Shown here in pieces: positions 7,843 to 18,200 of a DNA stretch of 64,000 bases; the first letter of the stretch is position 1, and the number at the start of each line of letters is the position of its first letter. The DNA comes from an uncultured Myxococcales bacterium (GTDB lineage: Bacteria; Myxococcota_A; UBA9042; CAIXZC01): NCBI GenBank assembly GCA_903895725.1, contig CAITUV010000031.1, forward strand, positions 1 through 64,000, read 5' to 3'. The notes beneath the pieces are model-generated. The model searched no databases. It had not been told where the DNA came from and saw only the letters and a list, made by a program, of their open reading frames with translations. A program made the position numbers and the translations under genes.

Positions 7843-10800
7843 TCAATCCATGAAATTCCCGATGATGGAGCCGCACCAGCCGGGGGAGATGACGTCGCCG
7901 GGCTTGTAATAGGGGCCACAATGACCGGACGGCCACGAGTCCCAGTGCCAGTGGATGGTGCCGCCGCCGCCGTCCATCCCGCACTGGCCATACTGAAGGC
8001 TGTTGTAGCCGCCGGTGATCACGCAGCACGTGCCGATGCCGAAATGGGACTCGCAGGCCTTGAGCGCCCGGGTCTGGGTCGAATCCCCGGCGTTGTAGCA
8101 ATACATCTTGCCCTGGCCGGTTCCGTTTTCGGCGGTCAGATTTCCGCCGCCCGGGTTGCCGCACTCGGTCTTGCAGCTTCCCGAGCAGCCGTCGTTGCTG
8201 TTGGTGTTGCCGTCGTCGCACTCCTCCCCGGCCTCTTTCACCCCGTTGCCGCAGCATGGGGTGATGGGGGTGTACTGGCAGCCGGTCTCGGCCACGCAGG
8301 AATCCTGGGTGCAGGCCTTGCCGTCGTTGCAGGTGAGGGGAGCACCGGGCTTGCAGGTTCCGTTGGCGCACACGTCGCTGACGGTGCATAGATTGAAGTC
8401 GTTGCACGCAACGGTGTTGTTGGTGTGCTTGCACCCGGTGGCCGGGTCGCACGAGTCATCGGTGCAGACGTTCTTGTCGTCGCAGTCCGGGGCCGGGCCG
8501 CCCTTGCAGGCCGTATCCTGGCAACTGTCCGACGTGGTGCACGCATTGCCGTCATCGCATGGTGCCTTGTTGGCGACGTGGAGGCACCCCTTGTCCACCG
8601 TGCAGAAGTCGTCGGTGCAGACGTTGCCGTCGTTGCAGTCCGGGGCCGGGCCGCCCTTGCACCAGCCCGCCGAGCAGGCGTCCCCCAGGGTGCAGGCATT
8701 GCCGTCATTGCACGGGGCCTGGTTGGGCAGGTGGGAGCAGCCGGTCTTGGCGGAGCAGGAGTCGTCAGTGCACGGATTCCCGTCATCGCAGGAGAGCACG
8801 CCGGCCCCCTTGCACTGGCCGTTGCCGCAGACATCGCCGGTGGTGCAGACGTCGCCATCGTCGCACAGGGCCTGGTTCACGGAGAACACGCACCCCTGGC
8901 CCGGATCGCACGAGTCGTCGGTGCAGAGATTCCCGTCGTTGCAGGCCACAGGTGCTCCCCCCTTGCACTGACCGGCCTGGCACTTGTCGCCCGACGTGCA
9001 GGCGCTGCCGTCGTCGCAGGGGACCTGGTTGTCCTGGTGCTTGCACCCGGTGGCCGGGTCGCAGAAGTCGGTGGTGCACACGCTGGAATCGTCGCACTTG
9101 ACCAGGGCGACGTAGCTGCACTTGCCCTGGTCGCACTTGTCACCTGCGGTACAGGCGTTCCCGTCGTCGCAGGCGGCCTGGTTCGGAGTGTTTGCGCAGG
9201 CCCCGCCGGCACCGCACGAGTCGTCCGTGCAGGGATTGCCGTCGTCGCACACCTTGGCAGGCCCGGGCTGACATTTGCCCTGCTGGCACGAGTCGTTGAC
9301 GGTGCACGGGTTGGTATCGTCGCACGCTCCGGAGACGGCCTGGTGGTCGCAGCCGCCCCCGGGCAGGCAGATGTCCTTGGTGCAGGGGTTGGCGTCGTCA
9401 CACTCGAGCGAGCCGGTACCGACGCACACCCCCTTCTTGCACACGTCGCCGGTCGTGCACGAGTTGAGATCATCACACGGGGCCTGGTTGAACTTGTGGA
9501 GGCAGCCCGCTGCCGGATCGCACGAGTCATCGGTGCAGACGCTCCCGTCGTTGCAGCTGACCGGGTTTTGCCCCTGGCAGGCGCCGTTCTTGCAGGCATC
9601 GCCCGACGTGCAGGCGTTGGCGTCGTCGCACGGGACCGTGTTGAAGTCGAAGACGCACCCGACCTGCGGGAGGCAGGAATCGGTGGTACAGAGATTGGCG
9701 TCGTTGCAGGCAACGGCCTCTCCGGCAGCGCAGGCACCGGCCGCACAGTGATCGCCGGCGGTGCAGGCGTTTCCGTCGTCGCAGGCCGCATTGTTGGCCG
9801 GGTGGATGCACCCCTGTCCCGGCTTGCACGAATCGTCGGTGCACGGGTTGCCGTCGTTGCAGGAGATGGGGCCGCCGGCCTGGCAGGTTCCCTGGCTGCA
9901 CACGTCACCCACGGTGCAGACGTTTCCATCCTCGCATGGGGCCTGGTTGAACTTGTGGATGCAGCCTGCTGCAGGATCGCACGAGTCGTCGGTGCACGGG
10001 TTGCCGTCGTTGCAGTTGGCGGCCACGCCGCCGGCGCAGGTACCCTGTTCACAGGCTTCGCCGAGCGTGCAGGCATCGCCGTCCGAGCAGGCCTTGCCGT
10101 CTCCGGCCGGAGCAAACGAGCACTCCCCGGTAATCGGGTGGCAGGATGCGGCCAGACATTCGGCACCGATGCCCGAAGGCGAAGGGCAGGCGATCAGCGT
10201 GCCCTCGTCGACCTTGCACTGCTGGGGGAATGCCGTCTTGTCGCAGAACAGCGTGCCGTTGCAGACATCCTTGTCCTCGAGCGGCCCGCAATCGGAGTCC
10301 TTCTGGCAGTCGCATGGGACCTCGAATCCCGTGCACTGCCCCTGTGCGCAATGGTCGTCGATGGTGCAGGGGTCCTCGTCGTCGCACGGGGCGTTGTTGA
10401 ACGTGTAGATGCACCCGCCGGACGGATTGCACGAATCGGTCGTGCACCCGTTCCCGTCGTCGCAGTTGATGACGGTCCCCACGCAGGCACCGTTGTCGCA
10501 GTGGTCGGCCAGCGTGCACACGTCGCCGTCGGCACATTCGGTCCCAGTGAGCGGCTCGTGCACGCACCCCGTCGCGGCGACGCACGAGTCTTTGGTGCAG
10601 GCGTTGCCGTCGTCGCAGGAGACGTCGTCCACGTCGCCATTGCAGTCGTTGTCCAGGCCGTCACAGAGCTCCTCGGACGGGATCTGGGCATCGCAGGCGG
10701 ACAGGCCGTCGGGGCCGCAGCTTCGCTGCCCTTCGCACAGTCCGGAGTCGTTTTCGATGAAGCAGGCGGTGACGAGCCCGAGCGCCTGGGCCTTCTTGGA

Positions 10801-11412
10801 GCAGGCGCACACCCCGGCCTCGGCCACGCACTGCTCGACGGCCGAGCCGGCCACCGTGGTTGCGGTCTTGCACGCAAAGCCCATGGGACACAGCCCCGTC
10901 TCCGAGCAGTCGGCCCCGCAGAAGCTCCCCTGGGCTCCGTACTTGATGCAGACGTCCTCGACGCCGCTTTCCGAGATGCAGTCCGCGTTGGTCAGGCAGG
11001 GACGGCACAGCCGGGTGAACGGAGAGACGCAGGCGAAGAGGGTGTCCTGGTCGGTGTTGATCTGCTTGCAGATCCAGCCATCGGGGCATTCTTCGACGCA
11101 GCCGATGCTGCAGACCGAGTCTCCCATGTGCTCCAGGCAGATTCCGGAGAGACAGTCGTTCGGGCCTGCACACGGGTCGAGGAAGCAGCCCGTCCCCGGC
11201 TCGCAGGAGGGGGCGACGTCCGGTGCAAGCTCCGGTCCGGGCGCATCGAGGTAGAGGTCTGGCGTCACTTCGACCGCGTCCGGAGCGCCGACCTCGGCAA
11301 GGGTTTCGATTCCAGGGCCGTCCGGGGCTGTGTCCTCCGTCGAGATCACCGTTCCGCCCCCCGAACAGGCCGCCACCCACAGCGCCGACGCCAGGATCCC
11401 CCACTTCTTCAT
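7843..11412 (-). CDS. Giant Cys-rich repeat lipoprotein with DUF4215-like motif
   Basis: 1189 residues, secreted and probably surface exposed. Signal peptide with lipobox WVAAC (Cys16). After an N-terminal Cys-rich region the chain is about 28 half-repeats that alternate strictly between two kinds: type A like CNDGNPCTDDSCDPAAGC followed by an Asn-rich turn, and type B like CEDGNVCTVGDVCSQGTC. Together they make a 50-residue super-repeat present about 14 times. Near the end, NGVKEAGEECDDGNTNSNDG is a DUF4215/myxococcal Cys-rich motif, and a 110-residue domain with eight Cys (from MYCYNAGD to WCGSIIGNF) closes the protein. Such proteins are typical of Myxococcota; the role is unknown (adhesion or cell contact is a guess). 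The ribosome site is weak (GGGGGAAT). Confidence 0.85.
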   Translation of the reverse strand: MKKWGILASALWVAACSGGGTVISTEDTAPDGPGIETLAEVGAPDAVEVTPDLYLDAPGPELAPDVAPSCEPGTGCFLDPCAGPNDCLSGICLEHMGDSVCSIGCVEECPDGWICKQINTDQDTLFACVSPFTRLCRPCLTNADCISESGVEDVCIKYGAQGSFCGADCSETGLCPMGFACKTATTVAGSAVEQCVAEAGVCACSKKAQALGLVTACFIENDSGLCEGQRSCGPDGLSACDAQIPSEELCDGLDNDCNGDVDDVSCDDGNACTKDSCVAATGCVHEPLTGTECADGDVCTLADHCDNGACVGTVINCDDGNGCTTDSCNPSGGCIYTFNNAPCDDEDPCTIDDHCAQGQCTGFEVPCDCQKDSDCGPLEDKDVCNGTLFCDKTAFPQQCKVDEGTLIACPSPSGIGAECLAASCHPITGECSFAPAGDGKACSDGDACTLGEACEQGTCAGGVAANCNDGNPCTDDSCDPAAGCIHKFNQAPCEDGNVCTVGDVCSQGTCQAGGPISCNDGNPCTDDSCKPGQGCIHPANNAACDDGNACTAGDHCAAGACAAGEAVACNDANLCTTDSCLPQVGCVFDFNTVPCDDANACTSGDACKNGACQGQNPVSCNDGSVCTDDSCDPAAGCLHKFNQAPCDDLNSCTTGDVCKKGVCVGTGSLECDDANPCTKDICLPGGGCDHQAVSGACDDTNPCTVNDSCQQGKCQPGPAKVCDDGNPCTDDSCGAGGACANTPNQAACDDGNACTAGDKCDQGKCSYVALVKCDDSSVCTTDFCDPATGCKHQDNQVPCDDGSACTSGDKCQAGQCKGGAPVACNDGNLCTDDSCDPGQGCVFSVNQALCDDGDVCTTGDVCGNGQCKGAGVLSCDDGNPCTDDSCSAKTGCSHLPNQAPCNDGNACTLGDACSAGWCKGGPAPDCNDGNVCTDDFCTVDKGCLHVANKAPCDDGNACTTSDSCQDTACKGGPAPDCDDKNVCTDDSCDPATGCKHTNNTVACNDFNLCTVSDVCANGTCKPGAPLTCNDGKACTQDSCVAETGCQYTPITPCCGNGVKEAGEECDDGNTNSNDGCSGSCKTECGNPGGGNLTAENGTGQGKMYCYNAGDSTQTRALKACESHFGIGTCCVITGGYNSLQYGQCGMDGGGGTIHWHWDSWPSGHCGPYYKPGDVISPGWCGSIIGNFMD

Positions 11413-11741
11413 GGCATTCCCCCACGATTGTCGCTGGCGGGTAGTCTACCATGGGATCTGCCAACGAGAAAGCTCGACCGCCAGTCTGCGTGGTGGCCGC
11501 CAGTGTGGGATCGGCTGCCTGGCAAGAGCCGCCGACTAGTCCCCTCGTCCGCCAGTCAAACCCACCCCCTAGTTCCTCCCCGCGTCCTATGCCTCCCCTA
11601 CGTCCTATTCGTCCCATACGTCCTATTCGTCCTATTCTTCCCATGCCTCCCATTCCCCTGGATCTTCCCCGCGGTCTGTGCCATATTCCCCCCCGAACGC
11701 GGCCCGAAAGCCGCTGATTTCAACTCGAATGGAGGACTGGA
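11413..11741. other. Divergent intergenic region, no gene
   Basis: 329 bases between a minus-strand and a plus-strand gene. Most of it is copy A of the TATAGGACG repeat element (11508-11660, listed separately). A palindrome GGTAG-T-CTACC lies at 11440-11450, and a small GCGGC/GCCGC stem at 11699-11714 precedes the next gene. I see no convincing promoter pair and no coding frame. Confidence 0.6.
11508..11660 (-). repeat. TATAGGACG repeat element, copy A
   Basis: Read on the minus strand, imperfect 9-bp units of the type AATAGGACG are followed by GGGTGGGTTTGACTGGCGG, a CTAGTC segment and TGCCAGGCAGCCGATCC. The same order is found in copy B (22995-23122) and, without the last part, in copy C (24414-24511). 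It is therefore a dispersed composite element, not random low complexity. Confidence 0.7.
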
Positions 11742-12344
11742 ATGCGTAGACTGAGTGCACTGATCGTTGCGACCTTGTTCCTGGCCGTTTCCGCCGCTGC
11801 CGCTGCCTGCCCGAACGACAAGGGCGGCGAGGGGAAGAAGTGGACGTTCAAGGAGAAGCTGGCCCACAAGCTGCGGACCTGCGTCGGCTTGGACGAAGAG
11901 CTGGCCAAGAAGGTCGAGGCGGTGTTCGAAGCCCACTCCAAGGAGTACATCGACGCCAAGAAGGAAAAGAAGGAAGCCCTCAAGGAGCTCAAGACCCTGC
12001 TCAAGGCCGATTCCAACGACGACGCTGCCTACGCCAAGGGGCTTTCTCGCCTGCAGGCAGCCGAGAAGGCCATCGAGGCCGTCAATGAGAAGGAGTTCGC
12101 CGAGGCCGCCAAGCTGCTCAACGCCAAGCAGCAGGTCAAGCTGAGCATGGCCCTCTACAAGCTCAAGCATGGCAAGATGGGCGGCTGGAAGAAGCACAAG
12201 GGCTGCGACGGCAAGGGTTCTTGCGGCTGCGGCAAGAAGGAGTGCGACGGCAAGGGTTCCTGCGGCTGCGGGGACAAGGACTGCACCGGGAAGCCGGACT
12301 GCAAGTGCGGCAAGCCGGACTGCAAGTGCGGGGAAGGGAAGTAA
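11742..12344 (+). CDS. CpxP/Spy-like secreted protein with Cys/Lys-rich tail
   Basis: 200 residues. GGAGG six bases before the ATG supports the start. A signal peptide (ending near SAAAAA) is followed by a very charged helical domain (residues 30-150), with Leu and Lys spacing like the Spy/CpxP/ZraP metal- and stress-responsive periplasmic proteins. The last 45 residues are a Gly/Lys/Cys tail made of repeats such as CDGKGSCGCG and KPDCKCG, with 12 Cys in pairs. That pattern suggests metal binding in a metallothionein-like way. The family assignment is tentative; the secreted helical and Cys-tail structure is directly visible. Confidence 0.65.
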   Translation: MRRLSALIVATLFLAVSAAAAACPNDKGGEGKKWTFKEKLAHKLRTCVGLDEELAKKVEAVFEAHSKEYIDAKKEKKEALKELKTLLKADSNDDAAYAKGLSRLQAAEKAIEAVNEKEFAEAAKLLNAKQQVKLSMALYKLKHGKMGGWKKHKGCDGKGSCGCGKKECDGKGSCGCGDKDCTGKPDCKCGKPDCKCGEGK

Positions 12345-12376
12345 TGAAGGTCAGGGGATCGGTCAAAGGACCACAA

Positions 12377-12457
12377 CCCCGACCACGCGGGAGGGGCCGT
12401 GCAGATGTGCCCCGCCACAGCCCCGACCACGTGGGAGGGGCCGTGCAGATGTGCCCC
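12377..12457 (+). repeat. 37-bp direct repeat, two copies 44 bp apart
   Basis: CCCCGACCACG(C/T)GGGAGGGG with a further 17 bases is repeated at 12377-12413 and 12421-12457, just before the convergent stop at 12458. A diverged copy lies on the opposite strand at 60471-60505 behind another gene end. It may be a transcription end signal or a mobile repeat. Confidence 0.75.
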
Positions 12458-13156
12458 TCAGCGGATTGAGAAGGACTCCACCACCGGCGGATCCCGCTCT
12501 TCGATCACACGAGCCGTATCCTGCCCCATCTGACGCTTGGTAACTGCGAATGCCGGCTGCTTCTTGGCGGCCATGAACGTGGCGAGCTCGACGGCCTTGG
12601 GGAGGATATCGCCCTGGGAGAAAGCGGCCCGGGCCCAACCGACGGACACGGCCTCAGGGCCGGAGTATCGCTTTGCGCTCCACACCATTTCCCGGACCAC
12701 CTGGCGGCCGAGGCCGAGCTCGCACACGGCCAGCATGCCCGGGGTCAGCGGGATGTTGATGTCGAACTCGGGGAAACAGATCCAGCCGCGATCGTCTCGA
12801 ACAAGGCGGAAATCCATGCCGGAGGCCCAGATCGCTCCCAGGCCGAAGGCATGACCGTTGACGGCCCCGATGAGCGGCTTGGGGTAGAGCACGGTTTCCT
12901 TGAGCAGCGCGGATACGTCGTGCAGGAATGCCCTGAGAGTGTCCGGCGTCTGCGCCTTCATCCAGTCGAGATGGAGCCCGTTGCTGAAGAACTTGTCGTT
13001 TCCCCCGGTCACGACCACTGCGCCGGTGGCCGGGTCCTTTGCGAGCCGTGCCATCTCGGCCCTGACCTCGGCCAGGAGGGGTCCACTGAACCGGTTGTCG
13101 CCGGCATTGAGCGTCATCACCGCCACCGGCCCCTGCATCGTCGTCGTCAGCTCCAT
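12458..13156 (-). CDS. Enoyl-CoA hydratase/isomerase family protein
   Basis: 232 residues, crotonase fold. The start at 13156 is chosen because GGGGGATT lies just before it and the family's first strand (MELTTTMQGPVAVMTLN) begins there; longer in-frame starts have no support. Motifs include the FFSNGLHLDW region, and PLIGAVNGHAFGLGA for the oxyanion hole and CoA site. The family adds water to, or shifts the double bond of, enoyl-CoA esters; the usual second catalytic Glu position reads FPEFDIN here, so the exact reaction is unclear. The protein is slightly shorter than typical crotonases (about 255 residues). It resembles the plant/bacterial delta3,delta2-enoyl-CoA isomerase branch. Confidence 0.85.
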   Translation of the reverse strand: MELTTTMQGPVAVMTLNAGDNRFSGPLLAEVRAEMARLAKDPATGAVVVTGGNDKFFSNGLHLDWMKAQTPDTLRAFLHDVSALLKETVLYPKPLIGAVNGHAFGLGAIWASGMDFRLVRDDRGWICFPEFDINIPLTPGMLAVCELGLGRQVVREMVWSAKRYSGPEAVSVGWARAAFSQGDILPKAVELATFMAAKKQPAFAVTKRQMGQDTARVIEERDPPVVESFSIR

Positions 13157-13190
13157 TCCAATCCCCCACGGTTGTGCTGCACTGCACAGG

Positions 13191-13219
13191 ACTGTAGCGC
13201 ATTGGCAGGCCCCTGTCAC
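13191..13219 (-). promoter_or_regulatory. Sigma-70-type promoter of the enoyl-CoA hydratase gene
   Basis: On the minus strand GTGACA (13214-13219), a 17-base spacer and TACAGT (13191-13196). It lies about 35 bases upstream of the ATG at 13156 in the divergent region. Confidence 0.5.
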
Positions 13220-13278
13220 TGGTGCAAGCATCCCTGCTCGGAGTGTGGTATCCTGCGGCGGTTGCGTGGGGGGAAACC

Positions 13279-14979
13279 ATGCGGATCATCCGATTCGGGT
13301 TGCTGTTGACGGTGGCATTGGCGGTCCTGGCGTGTGGGGGCGGAGAGGGCGACGACGGCAGCGGCGACGGCAGCGGCGCAGCGGACCTGGCGGGCGACAT
13401 CGCTCCGGGTGACACGGCTGTCGCAGACCTGGAAGGGGGCGACGCCATCCTGCCGGATTCTGGTCCGGAGAGCCGGGGGGAGGACGTGCCTCCCGTCCCG
13501 GAAGCGCTGGACTATCTCGTCATTACAGCGGACGACCTGGTCGAGACGGCCGAGGGCTTTGCGGAGCTCCGGCAGTCGCTGGGCCACGTCCCCTACGTGG
13601 TGAGGGTCGGCACGCTCATCCCGCCTGCGGCCATGACCGATGCCGCGGTCGTGGCATCGATCAAGGGCTATGTGAAGCAGCTCTGGGGAAAGAGCGACAA
13701 GACCCGGCCGTTCTATGTCCTGCTGGTGGGCGATGCCAACGAGGGCAAGAACGATCCCGCAACGACCGTCCCGGCCGGCAAGTGGCAGGGGGGGTGGGAG
13801 GGATGCTACTCGGACAACTTCTATGCGGACATGGACGGCGACCACGTGCCCGACCTGGCGGTGGGGAGGATCCCGGTTCGAAGCGACAAGGAGGGGTTGG
13901 CGATCCTGGAGCGGGTGAAGGAGCACGAGACGACCTACGAGCCCGGCCCGTGGAACCATCGGATCCACGTGTATGCGGGCGAGGGGGACTTCGGCCAGGA
14001 CATCGACTTCTTCATTGAGACGATCGCTCAGAAAGGGCTGGAGTCGGTTCCGTATGAGTACGACCTCCAGTTCGCGTACCGGAATCCGGACAGCATCTAC
14101 TACTACATGCCGTTCGAGGAGAAGGTGCTCGACCTGGTCACCGAGGGGGCCGTGCTCGTCACCTACATGGGGCACGGGGGGGGCGAGCTGGATGTGGGCA
14201 GCCTCAGCCAGGTCGTGATGCAGCACAGGTACCCGCTGCACGCGTTCTTCGCGTGCGGGACGGGCGATTACATCGGCACGGCCGACAGCGACTCGGAGGC
14301 GGTCCTCAAGCAGGAAGGAGGGCCGATCTCCCTGCTGGTGTCGCAGACCACCACTCATCCTTACGGCAATGCGCTCGATGCCCTGGAGCTCGAGGCCGCG
14401 GTGTTCGTCGACGCGGCGCCGACCGTGGGCGAGGCGATCCGGCTCATGAAGTGGCGCACCCTCAACCACACCGACCAACTGAGGGAGACCATCGATGCCT
14501 TCGCTGTCCTGTATATGACCGAGGACGAAATCAAGGATGTCCCGATCGACCACCTCTACAGCTACAACCTGCTGGGGGACCCGGCGACCCGTATCCGGCT
14601 CCCCGAGGGGAAGGTGGCCGTCGAGGCGGGAAGCGCCGTCCTCGGCCAGCCCCTGGTGGTGAGCGGCACGGTCGACAATCTCCAGGCGGGTACCGTGGAC
14701 GTGTCGCTGGTCTGCCCGAGGGCGCAGCTCCTGCACCCGCTCGATCCGGTCGACGACCCGGATGCGCAGGCGAGCTGGCCGACCGTGCAGGCCAACTGGG
14801 ACAAGGTCATGGACAAGACCGTGGCTACGGGGCAGGCCGCTGTTGTCGACGGGAAGTTCACGGTCTCGCTTTCCGTGCCGGACTCGCTGCCGGCAGGTAC
14901 CTACTACGCTACTGCGTACGCCCAGGCAGGGAATCTCGATTCGGTCGGGTCCGTGGCGGTGAAGGTGGAGAAGCCCTGA
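13279..14979 (+). CDS. Gingipain-family (C25) cysteine peptidase lipoprotein
   Basis: 566 residues. The ATG at 13279 follows GGGGGGAAACC and starts a lipoprotein signal (VLACGGG). An Asp/Gly-rich linker covers residues 20-75, followed by a peptidase C25 domain (about 80-440) and a C-terminal beta-sandwich (about 445-566). The caspase-like dyad is visible: His299 in YMGHGG and Cys326 in FFACGTG. The C25 family includes gingipains and type IX-dependent processing enzymes. Here a lipid anchor suggests outer-membrane attachment instead. The substrate is unknown. It is divergent from the enoyl-CoA hydratase gene with 122 bases between. Confidence 0.85.
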   Translation: MRIIRFGLLLTVALAVLACGGGEGDDGSGDGSGAADLAGDIAPGDTAVADLEGGDAILPDSGPESRGEDVPPVPEALDYLVITADDLVETAEGFAELRQSLGHVPYVVRVGTLIPPAAMTDAAVVASIKGYVKQLWGKSDKTRPFYVLLVGDANEGKNDPATTVPAGKWQGGWEGCYSDNFYADMDGDHVPDLAVGRIPVRSDKEGLAILERVKEHETTYEPGPWNHRIHVYAGEGDFGQDIDFFIETIAQKGLESVPYEYDLQFAYRNPDSIYYYMPFEEKVLDLVTEGAVLVTYMGHGGGELDVGSLSQVVMQHRYPLHAFFACGTGDYIGTADSDSEAVLKQEGGPISLLVSQTTTHPYGNALDALELEAAVFVDAAPTVGEAIRLMKWRTLNHTDQLRETIDAFAVLYMTEDEIKDVPIDHLYSYNLLGDPATRIRLPEGKVAVEAGSAVLGQPLVVSGTVDNLQAGTVDVSLVCPRAQLLHPLDPVDDPDAQASWPTVQANWDKVMDKTVATGQAAVVDGKFTVSLSVPDSLPAGTYYATAYAQAGNLDSVGSVAVKVEKP

Positions 14980-15082
14980 TTTCCTCTGTATTTCCAGAGA
15001 CTTCGCGACAATCAGGTGCAACCGGCGCCGGGACGTTACATGTCTCAAGTTTGTCCCGAACTGCCAAGTCTGCAGAAAGTCC

Positions 15083-15111
15083 TTGACGATCGGACCCGAA
15101 AGTCCTAGCAT
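15083..15111 (+). promoter_or_regulatory. Sigma-70-type promoter upstream of the HYR-repeat gene
   Basis: TTGACG (15083-15088), 17-base spacer, TAGCAT (15106-15111). It would give a leader of about 155 bases before the ATG at 15272. The gap 14980-15271 contains little else: a weak 5-bp stem at 14984-14999 and no coding frame. Confidence 0.5.
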
Positions 15112-15271
15112 CACCTCTACGTTGGTGGAATTAATCCGGGGGTCGGGGTGGGCATGGCAACGAAGCTCGAGTGAGCATTCGAGGCCGGGTTGCGCGTTGG
15201 CATTGGGGATTTCCGTTCCGAGGCGCTCTGGGGATTGGGTGTAGTAAGAACTTTATCGAGGAGGAAGAACG

Positions 15272-18200
15272 ATGCGGAGACTGTGTTGGCTGGGGGTGTT
15301 TTCGGCGATTTGCCTGCTTGTCGCAGGCGGAGCACTGGCTCAATCCAGGACCTTTACCACGGATGACGACTTCGACGAAGGAACGCTCAGCAGCGTCCAC
15401 CACGATGTGGCGGACCAGCTCCAGCTCAGCGAGTTCTCGGAGACCAAGCCGTTCATCTACATCGCCAACCACCGTTACGGCACCGTGTCGAAGATCGACA
15501 CCAATACAGGAAAGGAAGTGGCCCGCTATCCGGTGTGCCTGAACAACGTGGGCAACACCAACCTCTGTGCCCCGACCGACTACTACATGAAGCCGCACGC
15601 GTACTGCGACTGGGCGAGCCGGGGACATTGTCCGTCTCGAACCGCCGTGGACCTCAACGGTGACGTGTGGGTGGCCAACCGGGCGTTCGGCCAGTGGGCC
15701 TCCGTGACCAAGATTGCCGGCGAGGTCGGACATTGCGTCGACCGGAATGGCAACGGCCTCATCGAGACGTCGACGGACTTCAGCAACAACGGCAAGATCG
15801 ACGTGACGGAGAACGAGACCATGGCCCCCAACTCCGAGTGGCGGGGCCAGGGTGACGAGTGCGTGCTGTTCACGGTCAAGCTGGGCACGCAGAAGAACGA
15901 GCTGGCCCGGGCCCTCACGATCGACGCCAACAACAACGCGTGGGTCGGCATGTTCAACACGATGAAGGCCTACAAGGTGAGCAACGACGGCACGGTCCTG
16001 GGCTCTTACTACATCGGGGCGAACATGTACGGCCTGGCCACGGACGGCCTGGGATACATCTACAACTCCGATCTGAACTACGGCATCATCAAGCAGATCA
16101 ATGCGGCGACGGGTGCGGTGGTGAAGTCCATCGACACTCCGTACCAGACCTACGGCATCGCGGCGGAGAGCGACACGCAGGTGGTCTGGCTGGCCCGGTG
16201 GGGCGGCAACGGGGCCTCGCTCATCAAGGTGGACTTCAAGCCTGCGACCCCGACGTACACGGCGTACACCCCCTCATTCTGGAGCAGCGGCGGTCAGACC
16301 CGAGGCGTGGCCATCGACGCGGACGGCAACGTGTGGGTGTCCTACTGGTCCGCCAACCGCCTGGCCAAGTTCAACCCGACCACGGGAGCGTGGAGCGGGA
16401 ACTACACCGTGGCTTCCGGGCCGATCGGCGTGGGAATCGACAGCAACAACCGTATCTGGACGGCCAACTACAATGCCTACAACGCGACTCGCCTGGACCC
16501 GGTGACGGGGACGACGATGAACAGCGTGACCATCGGCGTCGAACCTTACTCCTACAGTGACATGACCGGGTTCCAGCTCACCCAGGGCGTAGTGACCCAG
16601 GGAACCTGGACGGTCACGCACGACGGCGGGACGCCGGGAATCGAGTGGGGAACGTTCACCTGGAACGAGTTCGATGGAGACTGCCCCACCGCGGGCTGCA
16701 TCCCGCCGGGAACGGAGATCAAGGTCGAGGTCAGGGCATCGGACACCTACCCGGTCTCGACGACCTGGACGCTGGTGGAAAACGGAACCGCCTACACGGG
16801 AATCTACGGGCAGTACCTCGAAGCCCGCATCACGCTTCGCATCATCGGTGCCGGCGGCGTGTCCCCCGTGCTGAAGGACTTCACGGTGAAGCCGGCCAAC
16901 CAGCCGCCGGTGTGCAATGCGGGCAGCCAGGTCAACGTCGCCTGCAATGGCGGCACCTCGACCGTGTCGCTGAGCGGGGCCGCTTCCTATGATCCCGAGG
17001 GACAGCCGCTGACCTTCACGTGGACCGCGGGGACGTGCGCTGCGCTGATCCCCGAGTTCGGCACAGCGAATGCAGCAGGGACGTCGGCAACGGTCACAAC
17101 TGCCGGCTACTGCTCGTTCGGCTGTCAGTTCCAGCTTGCGGTCAGCGATGGGAACTCGACCACGACGTGCGGCCAGCAGCTCCAGATGTCGGACGCGGCC
17201 CCGGTCCTGTCCGGCGTTCAGGGGGCCCTGGTCGAGTGCAACAACGGCCAAGGCGGCGTGGCTGCCACCGATCCGCAGCTTGCGGCATTCTTCGCGGATC
17301 CCTCTGCGTATGATGCCTGCACCGACAGCAACCCGGCGGTCACGAACGATGCTCCGGCGGTGTTCCCGTACGTCGGCGGCGCCGGCTTCGGCATCACCGT
17401 CGCCGGTACCAACGTGACCTTCTCGGCCACGGACAACTGCGAGCACACGGTGTCGCAGATTGCCACGGTTACCGTGCAGGACACGGCGGGCCCGGTTGCC
17501 GGGACCTGCCCGACTGACGACACCCTGGTGCTGGACGAGCTGTCCTGCCAGGCCACGGCCACCTATGCCGCTTCTGCAACCGATGCCTGCACCGGTGAGG
17601 CCACCGATTCGCACACTTACTCGTTCGCAGGTCCGGGAAGCTCTTCCTACACGTACTCGTTTGCGGACGGGAACGGGAACTCCTCTTCGTGCGCGGTGCA
17701 GACCGTGACCGCGGTCGACGAAGCGGCCCCGGCCGCTCTGTCCTGCCCGGCCGGAGCCGAGCTCATCCTGGATGCATCCTGCCAGGCCTCTGCCACCTAC
17801 ACCGCCTCCGCTACCGATGCCTGCACCGGCTTCCTGAGCGAGAGCTACACGTTCTCCTTCAGCGCCCCCGGGACCGGCACGTACACCTATGTCCTGGCGG
17901 ACGGCTCGGGCAACGAGGTGACCTGCATCCAGACCGTGAGCGCCGTGGACAAGCTCGCCCCCGCGGGGCTCTCCTGCCCGGCCGACGACCTGCTGTACCT
18001 GGACGGCGCCTGCTTCGCCACCGCTTCGTATGCGGCCACGGCAACGGACAACTGCTCCGGCCTCCTGACCGACGAGAACAGCTTCTCGTTCAACTGGCCG
18101 GGGACTCAGTCGCAGGACTACCTGCTGGCCGACGGCTCCGGAAACGCCGTGGGCTGCAGCCAGACGGTGCAGGCCGTGGATGCCATGGCCCCCGCAGGGC

